Source: Bradyrhizobium septentrionale
Lineage (GTDB): Bacteria; Pseudomonadota; Alphaproteobacteria; Rhizobiales; Xanthobacteraceae
Length of the DNA: 64,000 nt
Direction: 5' to 3'
NCBI RefSeq assembly: GCF_011516645.4
Contig: NZ_CP088285.1
Span: 1,426,001 to 1,490,000 of the forward strand
In this document: positions 8,767-17,493 of the stretch, piece by piece
How the letters are laid out: each line of letters starts with the position of its first letter
How positions within the stretch are numbered: the first letter of the stretch is position 1
Notes under the pieces: generated by a model
What the model saw: only the letters and a program-made list of their open reading frames with translations
Told to the model about the DNA's origin: nothing
Databases searched by the model: none
Position numbers and translations under genes: made by a program

Positions 8767-9584
8767 CAGTTGCGATCACCACCGGCCACGGCGGCACCGG
8801 AACATCCGCGGCGTCCCTGGTGCCGTTGACCGTGGAAGGCGTCGCCAAGGGCTACGATGTTGCGGGGCGATTTGTCCCGGTGATCGGCAATCTTAGCTTG
8901 ACGCTGAAAAAGGGCGAGATTGTCAGCATCGTTGGTCCATCGGGATGCGGAAAGACGACATTGCTCAATACGCTGTGCGGACTGATACCGGCTGACTTGG
9001 GGCGTATCCGCTGGTACGGGCACGAGATCGTCGGCCAGCCGCAGAACGTAGGCTACATGCTGCAGAAGGATCTGCTGTTTCCCTGGCGCACTGCATTGAG
9101 CAACGTCAAGCTGGGACTGGAAATCCGCGGCCTTGCGGCGAGCGAAGCGCATGACCGCAGCCGCGCGATGCTGGATCAACTCGGATTGCACGGCTTCTCC
9201 GATCACTATCCGTCGACATTGTCAGGCGGCATGCGCCAACGGGTCGCACTCGCCCGCACATTGGTCAATGATCCGGAGGTGCTGCTTCTCGACGAGCCGT
9301 TTGCCGCGTTGGACTTTCAGAACAAGCTGCTGATCGAAAGTGACACGGCAAAGCTGGTTCGCGAGCGCGGGCGCTCCCTGTTGCTGATTACCCACGATAT
9401 CGAGGAGGCCGTCTCTCTGGCGGACAGGGTCATCGTGCTGTCGAAGAGGCCGACAACCGTCAAGGCGACGTACGACATAGATCTGGACGGTGAACGAACT
9501 GACATGATCGCCGCTCGCGAAAGCCGGCAATTCAGCGCCTACGTTCGGCAGATATGGGCCGATCTCGACGTCGTACTCCAATGA
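8763..9584 (+). CDS. ABC transporter ATP-binding protein, NitT/TauT type
   Basis: A 273-residue ATPase that would power the importer. Walker A 'GPSGCGKTT' is at residues 58-66, the Q-loop in 'YMLQKDLLFPWRT', the signature in 'LSGGMRQRVALARTL', Walker B in 'VLLLDEPFAALD' and the switch histidine in 'LLITHDIEEAV'. All catalytic motifs are intact. The frame extends upstream into the binding-protein gene, but the ATG at 8763 overlaps that gene's stop (ATGA), the normal sign of translational coupling. The 3' end likewise overlaps the permease start. Confidence 0.92.
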   Translation: MTVAITTGHGGTGTSAASLVPLTVEGVAKGYDVAGRFVPVIGNLSLTLKKGEIVSIVGPSGCGKTTLLNTLCGLIPADLGRIRWYGHEIVGQPQNVGYMLQKDLLFPWRTALSNVKLGLEIRGLAASEAHDRSRAMLDQLGLHGFSDHYPSTLSGGMRQRVALARTLVNDPEVLLLDEPFAALDFQNKLLIESDTAKLVRERGRSLLLITHDIEEAVSLADRVIVLSKRPTTVKATYDIDLDGERTDMIAARESRQFSAYVRQIWADLDVVLQ

Positions 9585-10420
9585 CCGCGAATGCACAGGA
9601 CGATTTTGGGAACGTTGTGCAAGGATCACCGGCGCCGCCGGCGCACCGCTGGAAGCGTTGGCGGGTAGCCGGACTCGTCCTGCTCACTCAGGTCGCGCTC
9701 TTGGCTGCGCTGCTTGCGTTGTGGGAGCGCGCGACAGGGCAGGACAAGCAGGCAGCCTTCATGTTCGGGTCGCCCTCGGCGATCTTCGGCTTTCTGGGCC
9801 AGTCGGCGCGCGATGGCTCGCTGTGGCGCGATATCTATGTCACCGGCTTCGAAACCCTGCTCGGCTTCGTGATCGGTAATTTCTTCGGAACGCTGATCGG
9901 GCTTCTGCTCTGGTACTCGCGTTTCGTATCGCGCGTGGTCGAACCTTTCATCATCGCCTTGGGATCGATTCCCATCATCGCGCTTGCGCCGATCATCATC
10001 ATCTGGTTCGGCACAGGACTGATCTCGAAAGTCGCGATGTCGACGCTGTCGGTCGTGATCGTGGCGCTCGTGACGTCCTACAAGGGCGCGACGGGCGTTG
10101 ACGCCGACCAGGTCAACCTGATGCGAACACTGGGAGCCTCGAAGTTCCAGATATTCCGCAAATTGGTGGTGCCCGCATCGCTCACCGATATTTTTGCAGG
10201 ATTGAAGCTCACCGTCGGATTTGCGCTGATCGGTGCGATCGTCGGCGAATTCATGTCGTCGTCAGAGGGTCTAGGACACGCAATCTTCAAGGCCGGCTCG
10301 CTCTACATCATTCCCAAGGTGTTTGCAGCGCTGATTGCAACGATCGGCCTGGCATTGCTGCTGACGTTCGTGGTGGGCCGCCTTGAACGGCTGCTCATGC
10401 CCTGGCGCAAGGTTCAATAG
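9581..10420 (+). CDS. ABC transporter permease, NitT/TauT type
   Basis: A 279-residue inner-membrane permease with about six transmembrane segments and one BPD_transp_1 domain. The cytoplasmic coupling (EAA) loop reads 'RTLGASKFQIFRKLVVPASLTDIF'. It pairs with the ATPase and the Tat-exported binding protein encoded directly upstream. The ATG at 9581 overlaps the ATPase stop (ATGA). About 40 bp separate it from the following amidase gene, so all four genes probably form one transcript. Confidence 0.9.
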   Translation: MTANAQDDFGNVVQGSPAPPAHRWKRWRVAGLVLLTQVALLAALLALWERATGQDKQAAFMFGSPSAIFGFLGQSARDGSLWRDIYVTGFETLLGFVIGNFFGTLIGLLLWYSRFVSRVVEPFIIALGSIPIIALAPIIIIWFGTGLISKVAMSTLSVVIVALVTSYKGATGVDADQVNLMRTLGASKFQIFRKLVVPASLTDIFAGLKLTVGFALIGAIVGEFMSSSEGLGHAIFKAGSLYIIPKVFAALIATIGLALLLTFVVGRLERLLMPWRKVQ

Positions 10421-10460
10421 ATTCCCCTATTTCGGCAACAGCAAGAAAAGGAACGTGGAG

Positions 10461-11384
10461 ATGTCGCAGCGCGTCGCGAAAGAAGGCAATATCAAGTATG
10501 CCCTGTCGGGCCTGGACCGTTTCATTGCCAGCGTCTCTCCCGGCGAAACGTTCGTCGTCGAATGCGCGATCAATGCCAACGACGGAACGATCCGTCATCT
10601 CGGGCAGCAACTGACCGAAGCCGACATCACTATGCCGTTCGTCAACGGGGCGACGGGGCCCATCGAGGTTCGCGGCGCCAAGGCCGACGACATGCTGAAG
10701 GTCGAGATCGTCAGCATGGAGGTTGGGGGGCTTGGATTTACGGCACTGTGGCCCGGCATCGGTATGTTCCCCGACTGGGTGCGCCGCAGGGAGTTCGGCA
10801 TCCAGACGCGTGTTGTCGAGGTCAAGGATGGCCTTGTGCGCTGGAACGAGCATCTAAAACTTCCGGTCAAACCGATGATAGGCGTGATCGGAGTCGCACC
10901 GCTTCATGGCGCGGTTCTCACCGTGGACAACGGCACGCACGGCGGAAACCTGGATGTTCAGGAAATCACCACCGGCAACACCGTCATGCTCCGGGTCCAT
11001 GCCGACGGTGCGCATCTGTTCCTCGGCGACTGCCACGCAATCCAGGGGGACGGGGAATGCAACGGCATGGGCGCCATCGAGATCGCAGCCACCCTCACCG
11101 TCAAAGTGTCGCTCGAAAAAGCTCCAGCGCGCCTGAACCATCCCCGGATCGAAACGCCAACCCACATCTGCACGCTCGGCTGTGCGCGTCCGCTCGAAGA
11201 CGCCATGCGGCTTGCATTCGAAGAAATGGTTTACTGGCTTGAAGAGGAATGGAGGATACCCGCAGCCGAAGGCTACATGCTGCTCGGTCAAATCGCGGAG
11301 GCGCGATGCACGCAGGTGGTCAATCCGAAATACACCTATATCTGCAAGGTGAACAAGGACATCGTCCGAAAATACTTTGGGTGA
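10461..11384 (+). CDS. Acetamidase/formamidase family protein, last gene of the ABC operon
   Basis: A 307-residue member of the FmdA/AmdA family, with the motif 'GDCHAIQGDGECNGMG' where the 5940-6878 paralogue has 'GDGHAVQGDGEV'. The two proteins are clearly different subtypes: this one has 'NDGTIRHLGQQL' and 'APLHGAVLTVDNGTHGGNLD' in its first 200 residues. The ATG at 10461 follows an AAGGAACGTGGAG ribosome-binding region and is preferred to upstream in-frame starts that overlap the permease gene. Its position at the end of an importer operon argues that it hydrolyses the imported compound in the cytoplasm. Confidence 0.85.
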   Translation: MSQRVAKEGNIKYALSGLDRFIASVSPGETFVVECAINANDGTIRHLGQQLTEADITMPFVNGATGPIEVRGAKADDMLKVEIVSMEVGGLGFTALWPGIGMFPDWVRRREFGIQTRVVEVKDGLVRWNEHLKLPVKPMIGVIGVAPLHGAVLTVDNGTHGGNLDVQEITTGNTVMLRVHADGAHLFLGDCHAIQGDGECNGMGAIEIAATLTVKVSLEKAPARLNHPRIETPTHICTLGCARPLEDAMRLAFEEMVYWLEEEWRIPAAEGYMLLGQIAEARCTQVVNPKYTYICKVNKDIVRKYFG

Positions 11385-11497
11385 TCTGATGGAGCGCGCG
11401 TAGCCTCGTCGCTGAAATCGATACCGTCGGGCTTGCTCATGCAACCCGATGGAAGGGCGAAACCATCTCGGCACAAACAAACGTCCGTGCAGACGAT

Positions 11498-11532
11498 CCG
11501 CCGACGCTGGACCTATGGCCCGGCGTCGGCGG
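11498..11532. terminator. Stem-loop between convergent amidase and serA genes
   Basis: CCGCCGACGC (11498-11507) pairs perfectly with GCGTCGGCGG (11523-11532) around a 15-base loop. It lies between two convergent genes. There is no clear T-run, so its function as a terminator is inferred from position and stem strength. Confidence 0.55.
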
Positions 11533-11539
11533 AACCAGG

Positions 11540-13126
11540 TTAAAACGTCAGCGCCTTGGCCTGCTTCACCTGCGGCAGCGTCTGCACCTTGGCAAGCAGT
11601 TCCGCCGGCACCGCGCCGTCGACCTCGACCAGCGCAATGGCGTCGCCGCCCTGCTTGACGCGGCCGAGATGGAAGGTCGCGATGTTGATCTTGGCATCGC
11701 CGAGCAGGCTCGCGAACGCGCCGATGAAGCCCGGCTTGTCCTCGTTGGTCACGTAGATCATCGACTTGCCGAACTCGGCGTCGACGCGGATGCCCTTGAT
11801 GTCGACGAGGCGCGGCTTGCCGTCGGCGTAGACGGTGCCGGACACCGAACGCTCCTGGCGCTCGGTGGTGACGGTGACCGTGATCAGGCTTTCATAGTCG
11901 CTCTGCGCGGCGCGGACCACCTCGTCCACCACCATGCCGCGCTCCTTGGCGACAACCGGCGCCGAGACCACGTTGACCTCGCCCAGCATCGGGCGCAGCA
12001 GGCCGGACAGCACCGCCGAGGTGATAGCCTTGATCTTCATTTCGGCGACATGGCCCTCATAGGTGATCTGGGTCTTGAGGATGCCGCTCTCGGTGAGCTG
12101 GCCGGCGAACGAGCCGAGCTTCTCGGCGAGCTCGATGAACGGCTTCAGCTTCGGCGCCTCTTCCGCGGTGATCGAGGGGAAGTTGACCGCGTTCGAGATC
12201 GCGCCCGACAGCAGATAGTCCGACATCTGCTCGGCGACCTGCAGCGCGACGTTCTCCTGCGCCTCGGTGGTGGAGGCGCCGAGATGCGGGGTGCAGATCA
12301 CGTTGGGATGACCGAACAGCACGTTCGAGGTCGCCGGCTCCTCGACGAACACGTCGAAGGCGGCGCCCGCGACATGCTTGGAATTGAGCGCATCGACCAG
12401 CGCCTGCTCGTCGACCAGCCCGCCGCGGGCGCAGTTGATGATGCGCACGCCCTTCTTCATCTTGGCGATCGCAGCCGCGTCGATGACGTTGCGGGTTTTC
12501 TCGGTCAGCGGCGTGTGCAGCGTGATGAAATCGGCGCGCTTCAACAGATCGTCGAGCTCGACCTTCTCGACGCCGATGTCCTTGGCGCGCTCCGGCGACA
12601 GGAACGGATCGAACGCGATCACCTTCATGCGCAGGCCGAGCGCGCGGTCGGCGACGATCGTGCCGATATTGCCACAGCCGATCACCCCTAACGTCTTGGC
12701 GGTGATCTCGACGCCCATGAAGCGGTTCTTCTCCCACTTGCCGGCCTGGGTCGAGGCGTCGGCCTGCGGAATCTCGCGCGCCAGCGCCAGCATCAAGGTG
12801 ATGGCATGCTCGGCGGTCGTGATCGAATTGCCGAACGGCGTGTTCATCACGATGATGCCCTTGGCGGTCGCGGCCGGAATCTCGACATTGTCGACGCCGA
12901 TGCCGGCACGGCCGATCACCTTCAGCCTGGTCGCCTTCTCGATGATCTTGGCGGTCGCCTTGGTGGCCGAGCGGATCGCCAGACCGTCATAATTGCCGAT
13001 GATCTCGGCGAGCTTTTCCTTGTCCTTGCCGAGGTTGGGCTGGAAGTCGACCTCGACGCCGCGATCCTTGAAGATCTGCACAGCGGCGGGAGACAGCGCG
13101 TCGGAAATCAGAACTTTGGGAGCCAT
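11540..13126 (-). CDS. serA: D-3-phosphoglycerate dehydrogenase
   Basis: A 528-residue enzyme that oxidises 3-phosphoglycerate to 3-phosphohydroxypyruvate, the first step of serine synthesis. It has the catalytic domain ('GRAGIGVDNVEIPAAT'), the NAD-binding Rossmann motif 'LGVIGCGNIGTIVADRA', the arginine region 'INCARGGLVDEQAL' and the 'HLGAS' histidine. An intervening domain ('LLRPMLGEVNVVSAPVVAKERG') and a C-terminal ACT-like domain ('FIGAFASLLGDAKINIATFHLGR') follow, as in the long bacterial form. It follows serC and a small HExxH gene on the same strand, giving a serine operon. The ACT domain suggests feedback control by serine. Confidence 0.96.
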   Translation of the reverse strand: MAPKVLISDALSPAAVQIFKDRGVEVDFQPNLGKDKEKLAEIIGNYDGLAIRSATKATAKIIEKATRLKVIGRAGIGVDNVEIPAATAKGIIVMNTPFGNSITTAEHAITLMLALAREIPQADASTQAGKWEKNRFMGVEITAKTLGVIGCGNIGTIVADRALGLRMKVIAFDPFLSPERAKDIGVEKVELDDLLKRADFITLHTPLTEKTRNVIDAAAIAKMKKGVRIINCARGGLVDEQALVDALNSKHVAGAAFDVFVEEPATSNVLFGHPNVICTPHLGASTTEAQENVALQVAEQMSDYLLSGAISNAVNFPSITAEEAPKLKPFIELAEKLGSFAGQLTESGILKTQITYEGHVAEMKIKAITSAVLSGLLRPMLGEVNVVSAPVVAKERGMVVDEVVRAAQSDYESLITVTVTTERQERSVSGTVYADGKPRLVDIKGIRVDAEFGKSMIYVTNEDKPGFIGAFASLLGDAKINIATFHLGRVKQGGDAIALVEVDGAVPAELLAKVQTLPQVKQAKALTF

Positions 13127-13206
13127 GATTGCAATCCTTGTGATCAGTCCGGTTAAGCCGCGAGCAGCGGCCCTTGAATGGGTGCTTGCAACGAATGCGC
13201 GGGCGG

Positions 13207-13689
13207 TCAGCGCAGCCAGCGCACCATGAACGGAAATGGCGGGACGCCGTTCTCGGCGGCCTGCCGCTTTTCGAAGGTCATGCCGTAGTACTGCAGCAGC
13301 GGCTGACCGAAGGTGCGTTCGGTGTCGAAGTCCGCGACCAGGGCTTTCGAGCTGCCTCGATAGCCGTGTTCGTGGAAAACGATCGCCGGATCGATATCGA
13401 GGTGCTTCGCCGCCGCGTAGGACCAGGCAATGGCCGCGATCTCGTCGCCGTCGGACGGCGTTGCCAGCTCCGGTGTGTTCCGCATCGACGGATCGGTCAC
13501 CGCGAGATGACCGGCCTCGTGCAGGAGATCGCCGGGATGAGCGAGCTTCTCCTCATCGACGAAAATGACGCCGTCACTGATGCGAAGTCCGGGCAGGAAC
13601 GTCGCGTCCGGCAAGCGCGCCGGACGCACGTCGATCCCGATGCCGCAGATGAAATCCGCGAGCCTTTCGGTCAGCGGATTGGCGAACAT
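13207..13689 (-). CDS. Small HExxH-motif protein between serC and serA
   Basis: A 160-residue protein starting at the ATG at 13689, only two bases after the serC stop, so it is probably translated together with serC. Residues 57-61 read HEAGH, the zinc-metalloprotease HExxH motif, inside 'GDLLHEAGHLAVTDP', with 'HEHGYRG' further on as a possible third ligand region. There is no signal peptide or membrane segment. I do not recognise a named family. It resembles the small ImmA/IrrE-like or 'minimal' zincin proteins in motif spacing only. Its place in the serine operon is the main clue to its role, but a function cannot be assigned. Confidence 0.75.
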   Translation of the reverse strand: MFANPLTERLADFICGIGIDVRPARLPDATFLPGLRISDGVIFVDEEKLAHPGDLLHEAGHLAVTDPSMRNTPELATPSDGDEIAAIAWSYAAAKHLDIDPAIVFHEHGYRGSSKALVADFDTERTFGQPLLQYYGMTFEKRQAAENGVPPFPFMVRWLR

Positions 13690-13691
13690 CG

Positions 13692-14864
13692 TCAGGCCGC
13701 CTTGGGCAACGCGGCCTTGGTTTCGGCGAAGGCCCAGTCGATCCACTGCGTCAGCAGCTCGACGTCCTTTGCCTCGACGGTGGCGCCGCACCAGATCCGC
13801 AGGCCGACCGGCGCATCGCGGTAATACGCGAAGTCGAAGCCGGCGTTCTCCTTCTCGACCAGCGCGACCAGCTTCTTGCAGAAGTCGGCCTGTGCGTCAG
13901 CGGGAAGCGAGGTGATCGCGGGATCGGTGAACTTCAGGCACACCGAGGTGTTGGAGCGGATCGCGGGATCCTTGGCCAAGAAGTCGATCCAGGGCGTCTT
14001 CGCCTTCCAGTCGGCGAGCGCCTTGGTGTTGGCGTCGGCGCGGGCGATCAGCGCCTTCAGGCCGCCGATCGACTTCGCCCAGCTCAACGCATCGAGATAA
14101 TCCTCGACGCAGAGCATCGACGGGGTGTTGATGGTCTCACCCTCGAAGATGCCCTGGTTGAGCTTGCCGCCCTTGGTGAGGCGGAAGATCTTCGGCAGCG
14201 GCCAGGCCGGCTTGTAGGTCTCGAGCCGCTCCACCGCGCGCGGCGACAGGATCAGCATGCCGTGCGCAGCTTCACCGCCGAGCGCCTTCTGCCAGGAGAA
14301 GGTGACGACGTCGAGCTTGGCGAAATCGAGCGGCTGCGCGAAGGCGGCCGAGGTCGCGTCGCAAATCGTCAGGCCTTCACGGGTCGCGCTGATCCAGTCG
14401 GCGTTCGGAACGCGCACACCGGAGGTGGTGCCGTTCCAGGTGAAGACGACGTCCGACGCGGGATCGACCTTGGCGAGATCGGGGATTTCACCGTAAGCCG
14501 CGTTCAGCTTGGTGACGTCCTTCAGCTTCAATTCCTTGACGATATCGCTGACCCAGCCCTCGCCGAAGGATTCCCAGGCGAGCGTGGTGACGGGCCGCGC
14601 ACCGAGCAACGACCACAGCGCCATCTCGACCGCGCCGGTGTCCGACGCCGGCACGATGCCGATCTTGTAATCGGCAGGCACTTCAAGCACTTCACGCGTC
14701 AGTTCGATCGCGAGCTTGAGCTTCGCCTTGCCGACCTTCGCACGATGCGAGCGGCCGAGGGCGGCGTCCTTGAGATTGTTGGGGTTCCAGCCGGGGCGCT
14801 TGGCACAGGGACCGGAGGAGAAATGCGGCACATCAGGCCGCGAAGCGGGCTTCGCTGCAGTCAT
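13692..14864 (-). CDS. serC: Phosphoserine transaminase
   Basis: A 390-residue PLP enzyme converting 3-phosphohydroxypyruvate to phosphoserine, and 3-hydroxy-4-phosphohydroxythreonine in pyridoxine synthesis. The PLP lysine lies in '[16 protein letters not shown]', with '[12 protein letters not shown]' before it. The N-terminal '[12 protein letters not shown]' is characteristic of the alphaproteobacterial type. The start at 14864 precedes this conserved block by about 15 residues. It is the first gene of a serC / HExxH protein / serA operon. Confidence 0.95.
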   Translation of the reverse strand: MTAAKPASRPDVPHFSSGPCAKRPGWNPNNLKDAALGRSHRAKVGKAKLKLAIELTREVLEVPADYKIGIVPASDTGAVEMALWSLLGARPVTTLAWESFGEGWVSDIVKELKLKDVTKLNAAYGEIPDLAKVDPASDVVFTWNGTTSGVRVPNADWISATREGLTICDATSAAFAQPLDFAKLDVVTFSWQKALGGEAAHGMLILSPRAVERLETYKPAWPLPKIFRLTKGGKLNQGIFEGETINTPSMLCVEDYLDALSWAKSIGGLKALIARADANTKALADWKAKTPWIDFLAKDPAIRSNTSVCLKFTDPAITSLPADAQADFCKKLVALVEKENAGFDFAYYRDAPVGLRIWCGATVEAKDVELLTQWIDWAFAETKAALPKAA

Positions 14865-14942
14865 AATCTACCCTTCCAGATAGCTGCCTCTCGGTGGGGA
14901 GAGGTTTCCCGCCGCCGGAGATAGTGGACGGGCGCCCAAACG

Positions 14943-15155
14943 TCAAGGAAGTTCAGAAGGGTCCGGAACGATGGGGGGATCACGGCTGATTGATGGGGAG
15001 TCCTCGACCTGCTGCACCGTCTCCTGATCGAGCAAATCTGCCGCGAGAGTCATGATCTTAACCGCCCTGCGCCGGCTCGATACTTTCAGAATGCTCTTCT
15101 CGCCGGCCTGCACGATGTACTCGTTGCCGACCCGCACGATCGAATAATCCGACAT
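14943..15155 (-). CDS. Small conserved-type hypothetical protein
   Basis: A 70-residue cytosolic protein starting 'MSDYSIVRVGNEYIVQAGEK', with a beta-strand-rich first half and an acidic, proline-rich tail. The frame is open upstream to 15308, but the ATG at 15155 gives the compact domain and follows a GGGGATT region, a fair ribosome-binding site. The sequence has protein-like composition rather than that of a shadow. It lies upstream of serC on the same strand, 78 bp away. No function is recognised. Confidence 0.55.
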   Translation of the reverse strand: MSDYSIVRVGNEYIVQAGEKSILKVSSRRRAVKIMTLAADLLDQETVQQVEDSPSISRDPPIVPDPSELP

Positions 15156-15339
15156 CGAAATCCCCAGTTGCCCGCGCCCCCGTGGGAGACGCCCGACATA
15201 GCGGACTCGTTCCGACCCGTAAATTCGCGGAGGCCGGCTTAGTTTATTGGCTGTTAACCGGATAGCGGAGCAACAGCTACCGCAGGCATTGCCATATGCA
15301 TGGCACAACTTCGCGCACGAATTTCAGAAGTGCAACGTC

Positions 15340-15810
15340 TCAGAAGCGAAACGTCATGCCGACATGGCTGCGCGCGAATCCGAGTCGCTCATAGAAGCGT
15401 TGCGCATCGATGCGCGTGTGATGCGTCAAGAGCTCGACGAGCATGCAACCTCGCGCCCGCGCTTCCGCGACCGCCCACCGCACCAGCTGCTCGCCGATGC
15501 CACGGCTGCGGCAATGGGTTGCGACGCGGACGTCCTCGAGCAGCCCGCGCGAGCCGCCCTGCGAGCTGATGCCCGGCAGCACCGCGAGCTGCAGGCAGCC
15601 GACCACGGCGCCCTCGCCGTCGACGGCGACCACGAGCTGAAGGTTGGGATCGCGCTCAACCCGCGCGAAGGCCTCGTAGTAGCTTTGTGGCAGCGGATCC
15701 TCGATCCGCTCGCGCGCACGGCCGAGCGGATCATCCGCCAGCATGCCGACGATGACCGCGACATCCTCGCGGCGGGCGCGGCGGATCGTGATGAGCGAGG
15801 TTTCGGTCAT
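15340..15810 (-). CDS. GNAT family N-acetyltransferase
   Basis: A 156-residue acetyltransferase. The acetyl-CoA binding motif A is 'LLEDVRVATHCRSRGIGEQLV' (R/Q-x-x-G-x-G/A pattern 'CRSRGIGEQL'), and the C-terminal 'RIDAQRFYERLGFARS' is the usual motif B. The substrate is unknown. The start at 15810 is chosen because a GGTGAAG site lies upstream; a GTG at 15822 is also possible. It lies 18 bp downstream of the GST gene and is probably co-transcribed with it. Confidence 0.87.
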   Translation of the reverse strand: MTETSLITIRRARREDVAVIVGMLADDPLGRARERIEDPLPQSYYEAFARVERDPNLQLVVAVDGEGAVVGCLQLAVLPGISSQGGSRGLLEDVRVATHCRSRGIGEQLVRWAVAEARARGCMLVELLTHHTRIDAQRFYERLGFARSHVGMTFRF

Positions 15811-15828
15811 ATCGATCTTCACCAGAGG

Positions 15829-16419
15829 TCAGCGGACCGGCGGCAGGCCGAGCACGCGCTCGGCATCGGCGATCCAGCGGCGGATGATGGGATAGCGCTC
15901 GAGCGCGAGGCCGCCATCCTCCGCGACCCGCGTATAGGCAAGCAGCGAGACGTCGGCGAGCGAGAACGCATCGCCGACCAAAAACTGCGTCCCCGCAAGA
16001 TGCCGCTCCAGATGATCGAGCGCCACATAGCCGCGCTTCAACAGGTTCGGATCGATCTCGGAAACGGCCTTGCCGAGATACACGGTCTGAAACCGGCAGA
16101 CGGCGACATAGGGCTCGTGGCTGTTCTGCTCCCAGAACATCCAGGCATCCATCTGTGCCGCGCGATAGGGATCGCCGGGGATCAGATCGCTGCCGCGCGC
16201 GAGGTAGCGGATGATGGCGTTGGATTGCGCGAGCGTGCGGCCGTCATCCAGCTCCACCGTCGGCACCTGCCCCCAACCGTTCAGCTTGAGGAATTCCGCC
16301 GTCCGGCTGCCGCCCTTCATGGTGTCGATCTCGACCCATGTGTAGGGCAGCGCCAGTTTGTCGCACACCCATTTCACCTTCAGGCAATTGCCTGAATTGG
16401 AATCGCCGAGGATTTTCAT
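15829..16419 (-). CDS. Glutathione S-transferase family protein
   Basis: A 196-residue protein with an N-terminal thioredoxin-like domain ('DSNSGNCLKVKWVCDKLALPYTW', cis-proline in 'WGQVPTVELDDGRTLAQSNAIIRYLA') and an all-helical C-terminal domain ending 'YPIIRRWIADAERVLGLPPV'. It would conjugate glutathione to electrophiles or reduce disulfides. Serine and asparagine near the N terminus are candidate glutathione-contacting residues. It is the first gene of a two-gene unit with the GNAT gene. Confidence 0.85.
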   Translation of the reverse strand: MKILGDSNSGNCLKVKWVCDKLALPYTWVEIDTMKGGSRTAEFLKLNGWGQVPTVELDDGRTLAQSNAIIRYLARGSDLIPGDPYRAAQMDAWMFWEQNSHEPYVAVCRFQTVYLGKAVSEIDPNLLKRGYVALDHLERHLAGTQFLVGDAFSLADVSLLAYTRVAEDGGLALERYPIIRRWIADAERVLGLPPVR

Positions 16420-16491
16420 GCGAGGTCGCTCCGCTTGCGGAGCGATATCCGACCAGTCACGCCATGCACTGTCAAGCCGCGCGGCTTGGCC

Positions 16492-17313
16492 TCAGAACTT
16501 GTAACCGAGACCCGCGCGCACTGTATTGATGGTGGTATCGACGGTCGACGTGAAGCGAACGTATTCCCACTCCGCGCGCATGAACAGCCCGCCCGTGATA
16601 TTGACGTCGAAACCGAGACCGCCGGTGTAGCCGTAGATCAGGTGATTGTGCTGGACGTCGTTCGCGTTCAATGTCGCGAGCGGCGTGAACGGCCCCGAGA
16701 TGGTGGTGCTGACGGCGTCGTGAACCGTGACCGAGCGCGAGATGTCCGCATTGCCGAACGCAACGCCGCCGAAGATATACGGCAGGAAGCAACCCCAGGC
16801 GTAGCCGGCGCGGCCGCGGATCGTCGCCATGTCGTTGATCTGGATCGCCGCCGACGAATCGACGCGCACATCGTGGAACAGGGTGTCGGTCAGCGCGGTG
16901 CCGCTGACCAATTCCTTGCTCGCGGTGGACGAGCCGCCGAACTTGCCGTGCATGTAGCTCGCATCGATGCCGACGACGACGTCGTCGTATTGCCAGTTGT
17001 AGCCGGCGAACGCACCATAGGCCGCCGAGCGTTGGGACGCTTTGCCGAGCCCGAGATTCCAGTTCGAGACATCCATCTGCTGGATCACGTTGTGATCGAG
17101 CAGGGCCGCCAGCATGTTGGCGTTCGTGCCGCTGAAATTCTCATCGGACGAACCGTAGCCGCCCTGGCCGCCGATGTAGAAGCCCCGCCAGTTGACGGGT
17201 GCGCTGGGTGCATCGCTGAAGCCGCCGCGCAGAGCCGGGAAGTCCGGCAGATCAGCCGCGTGCGCAGCCGTCACCGCGCCCATCATCATCGCCGCCAGCA
17301 AGAACCTACGCAT
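16492..17313 (-). CDS. Outer-membrane beta-barrel protein (Omp25/Omp31-like)
   Basis: A 273-residue exported protein: signal peptide 'MRRFLLAAMMMGAVTAAHA' then a mature beta-rich chain ending 'TVRAGLGYKF', with the terminal phenylalanine typical of outer-membrane barrels. Strand repeats such as 'GFYIGGQGGYG' and 'GAFAGYNWQYDDVVVGID' match the opacity/Omp31 porin-like family of rhizobia and brucellae. The ATG at 17313 has a GGAG site upstream and gives a clean signal peptide, so the longer frame to 17331 is rejected. Its role is structural or permeation in the outer membrane. Confidence 0.85.
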   Translation of the reverse strand: MRRFLLAAMMMGAVTAAHAADLPDFPALRGGFSDAPSAPVNWRGFYIGGQGGYGSSDENFSGTNANMLAALLDHNVIQQMDVSNWNLGLGKASQRSAAYGAFAGYNWQYDDVVVGIDASYMHGKFGGSSTASKELVSGTALTDTLFHDVRVDSSAAIQINDMATIRGRAGYAWGCFLPYIFGGVAFGNADISRSVTVHDAVSTTISGPFTPLATLNANDVQHNHLIYGYTGGLGFDVNITGGLFMRAEWEYVRFTSTVDTTINTVRAGLGYKF

Positions 17314-17430
17314 TGCAACGCTCCATCCCACTCACCGAATGCGCGTTGATCATCGCCTGTTAACCTTAACCAATCGTTGTCGCCGCACGCTTTCGACCAC
17401 GCAAGTTGCAGAAGCTCGTGACGTCGCGCG

Positions 17431-17466
17431 GCAAAGAAAAACGGCGCGGGATGATCCCGCGCCGTT
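17431..17466 (-). terminator. Rho-independent terminator of the 17494-18345 outer-membrane protein gene
   Basis: Arms AACGGCGCGGGA (17440-17451) and TCCCGCGCCGTT (17455-17466) form a 12-bp stem with a 3-base loop. On the minus strand the stem is followed by a run of T residues. It lies just downstream of the outer-membrane protein gene. Confidence 0.85.
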
Positions 17467-17493
17467 ACAATCGTTAACCGTGAAGGGTCGGAA

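Noticed and set aside
16473..16488. The perfect palindrome CAAGCCGCGCGGCTTG downstream of an outer-membrane protein gene as a terminator
   Set aside because: It has no loop and no T-run, so it could not form a good hairpin terminator.
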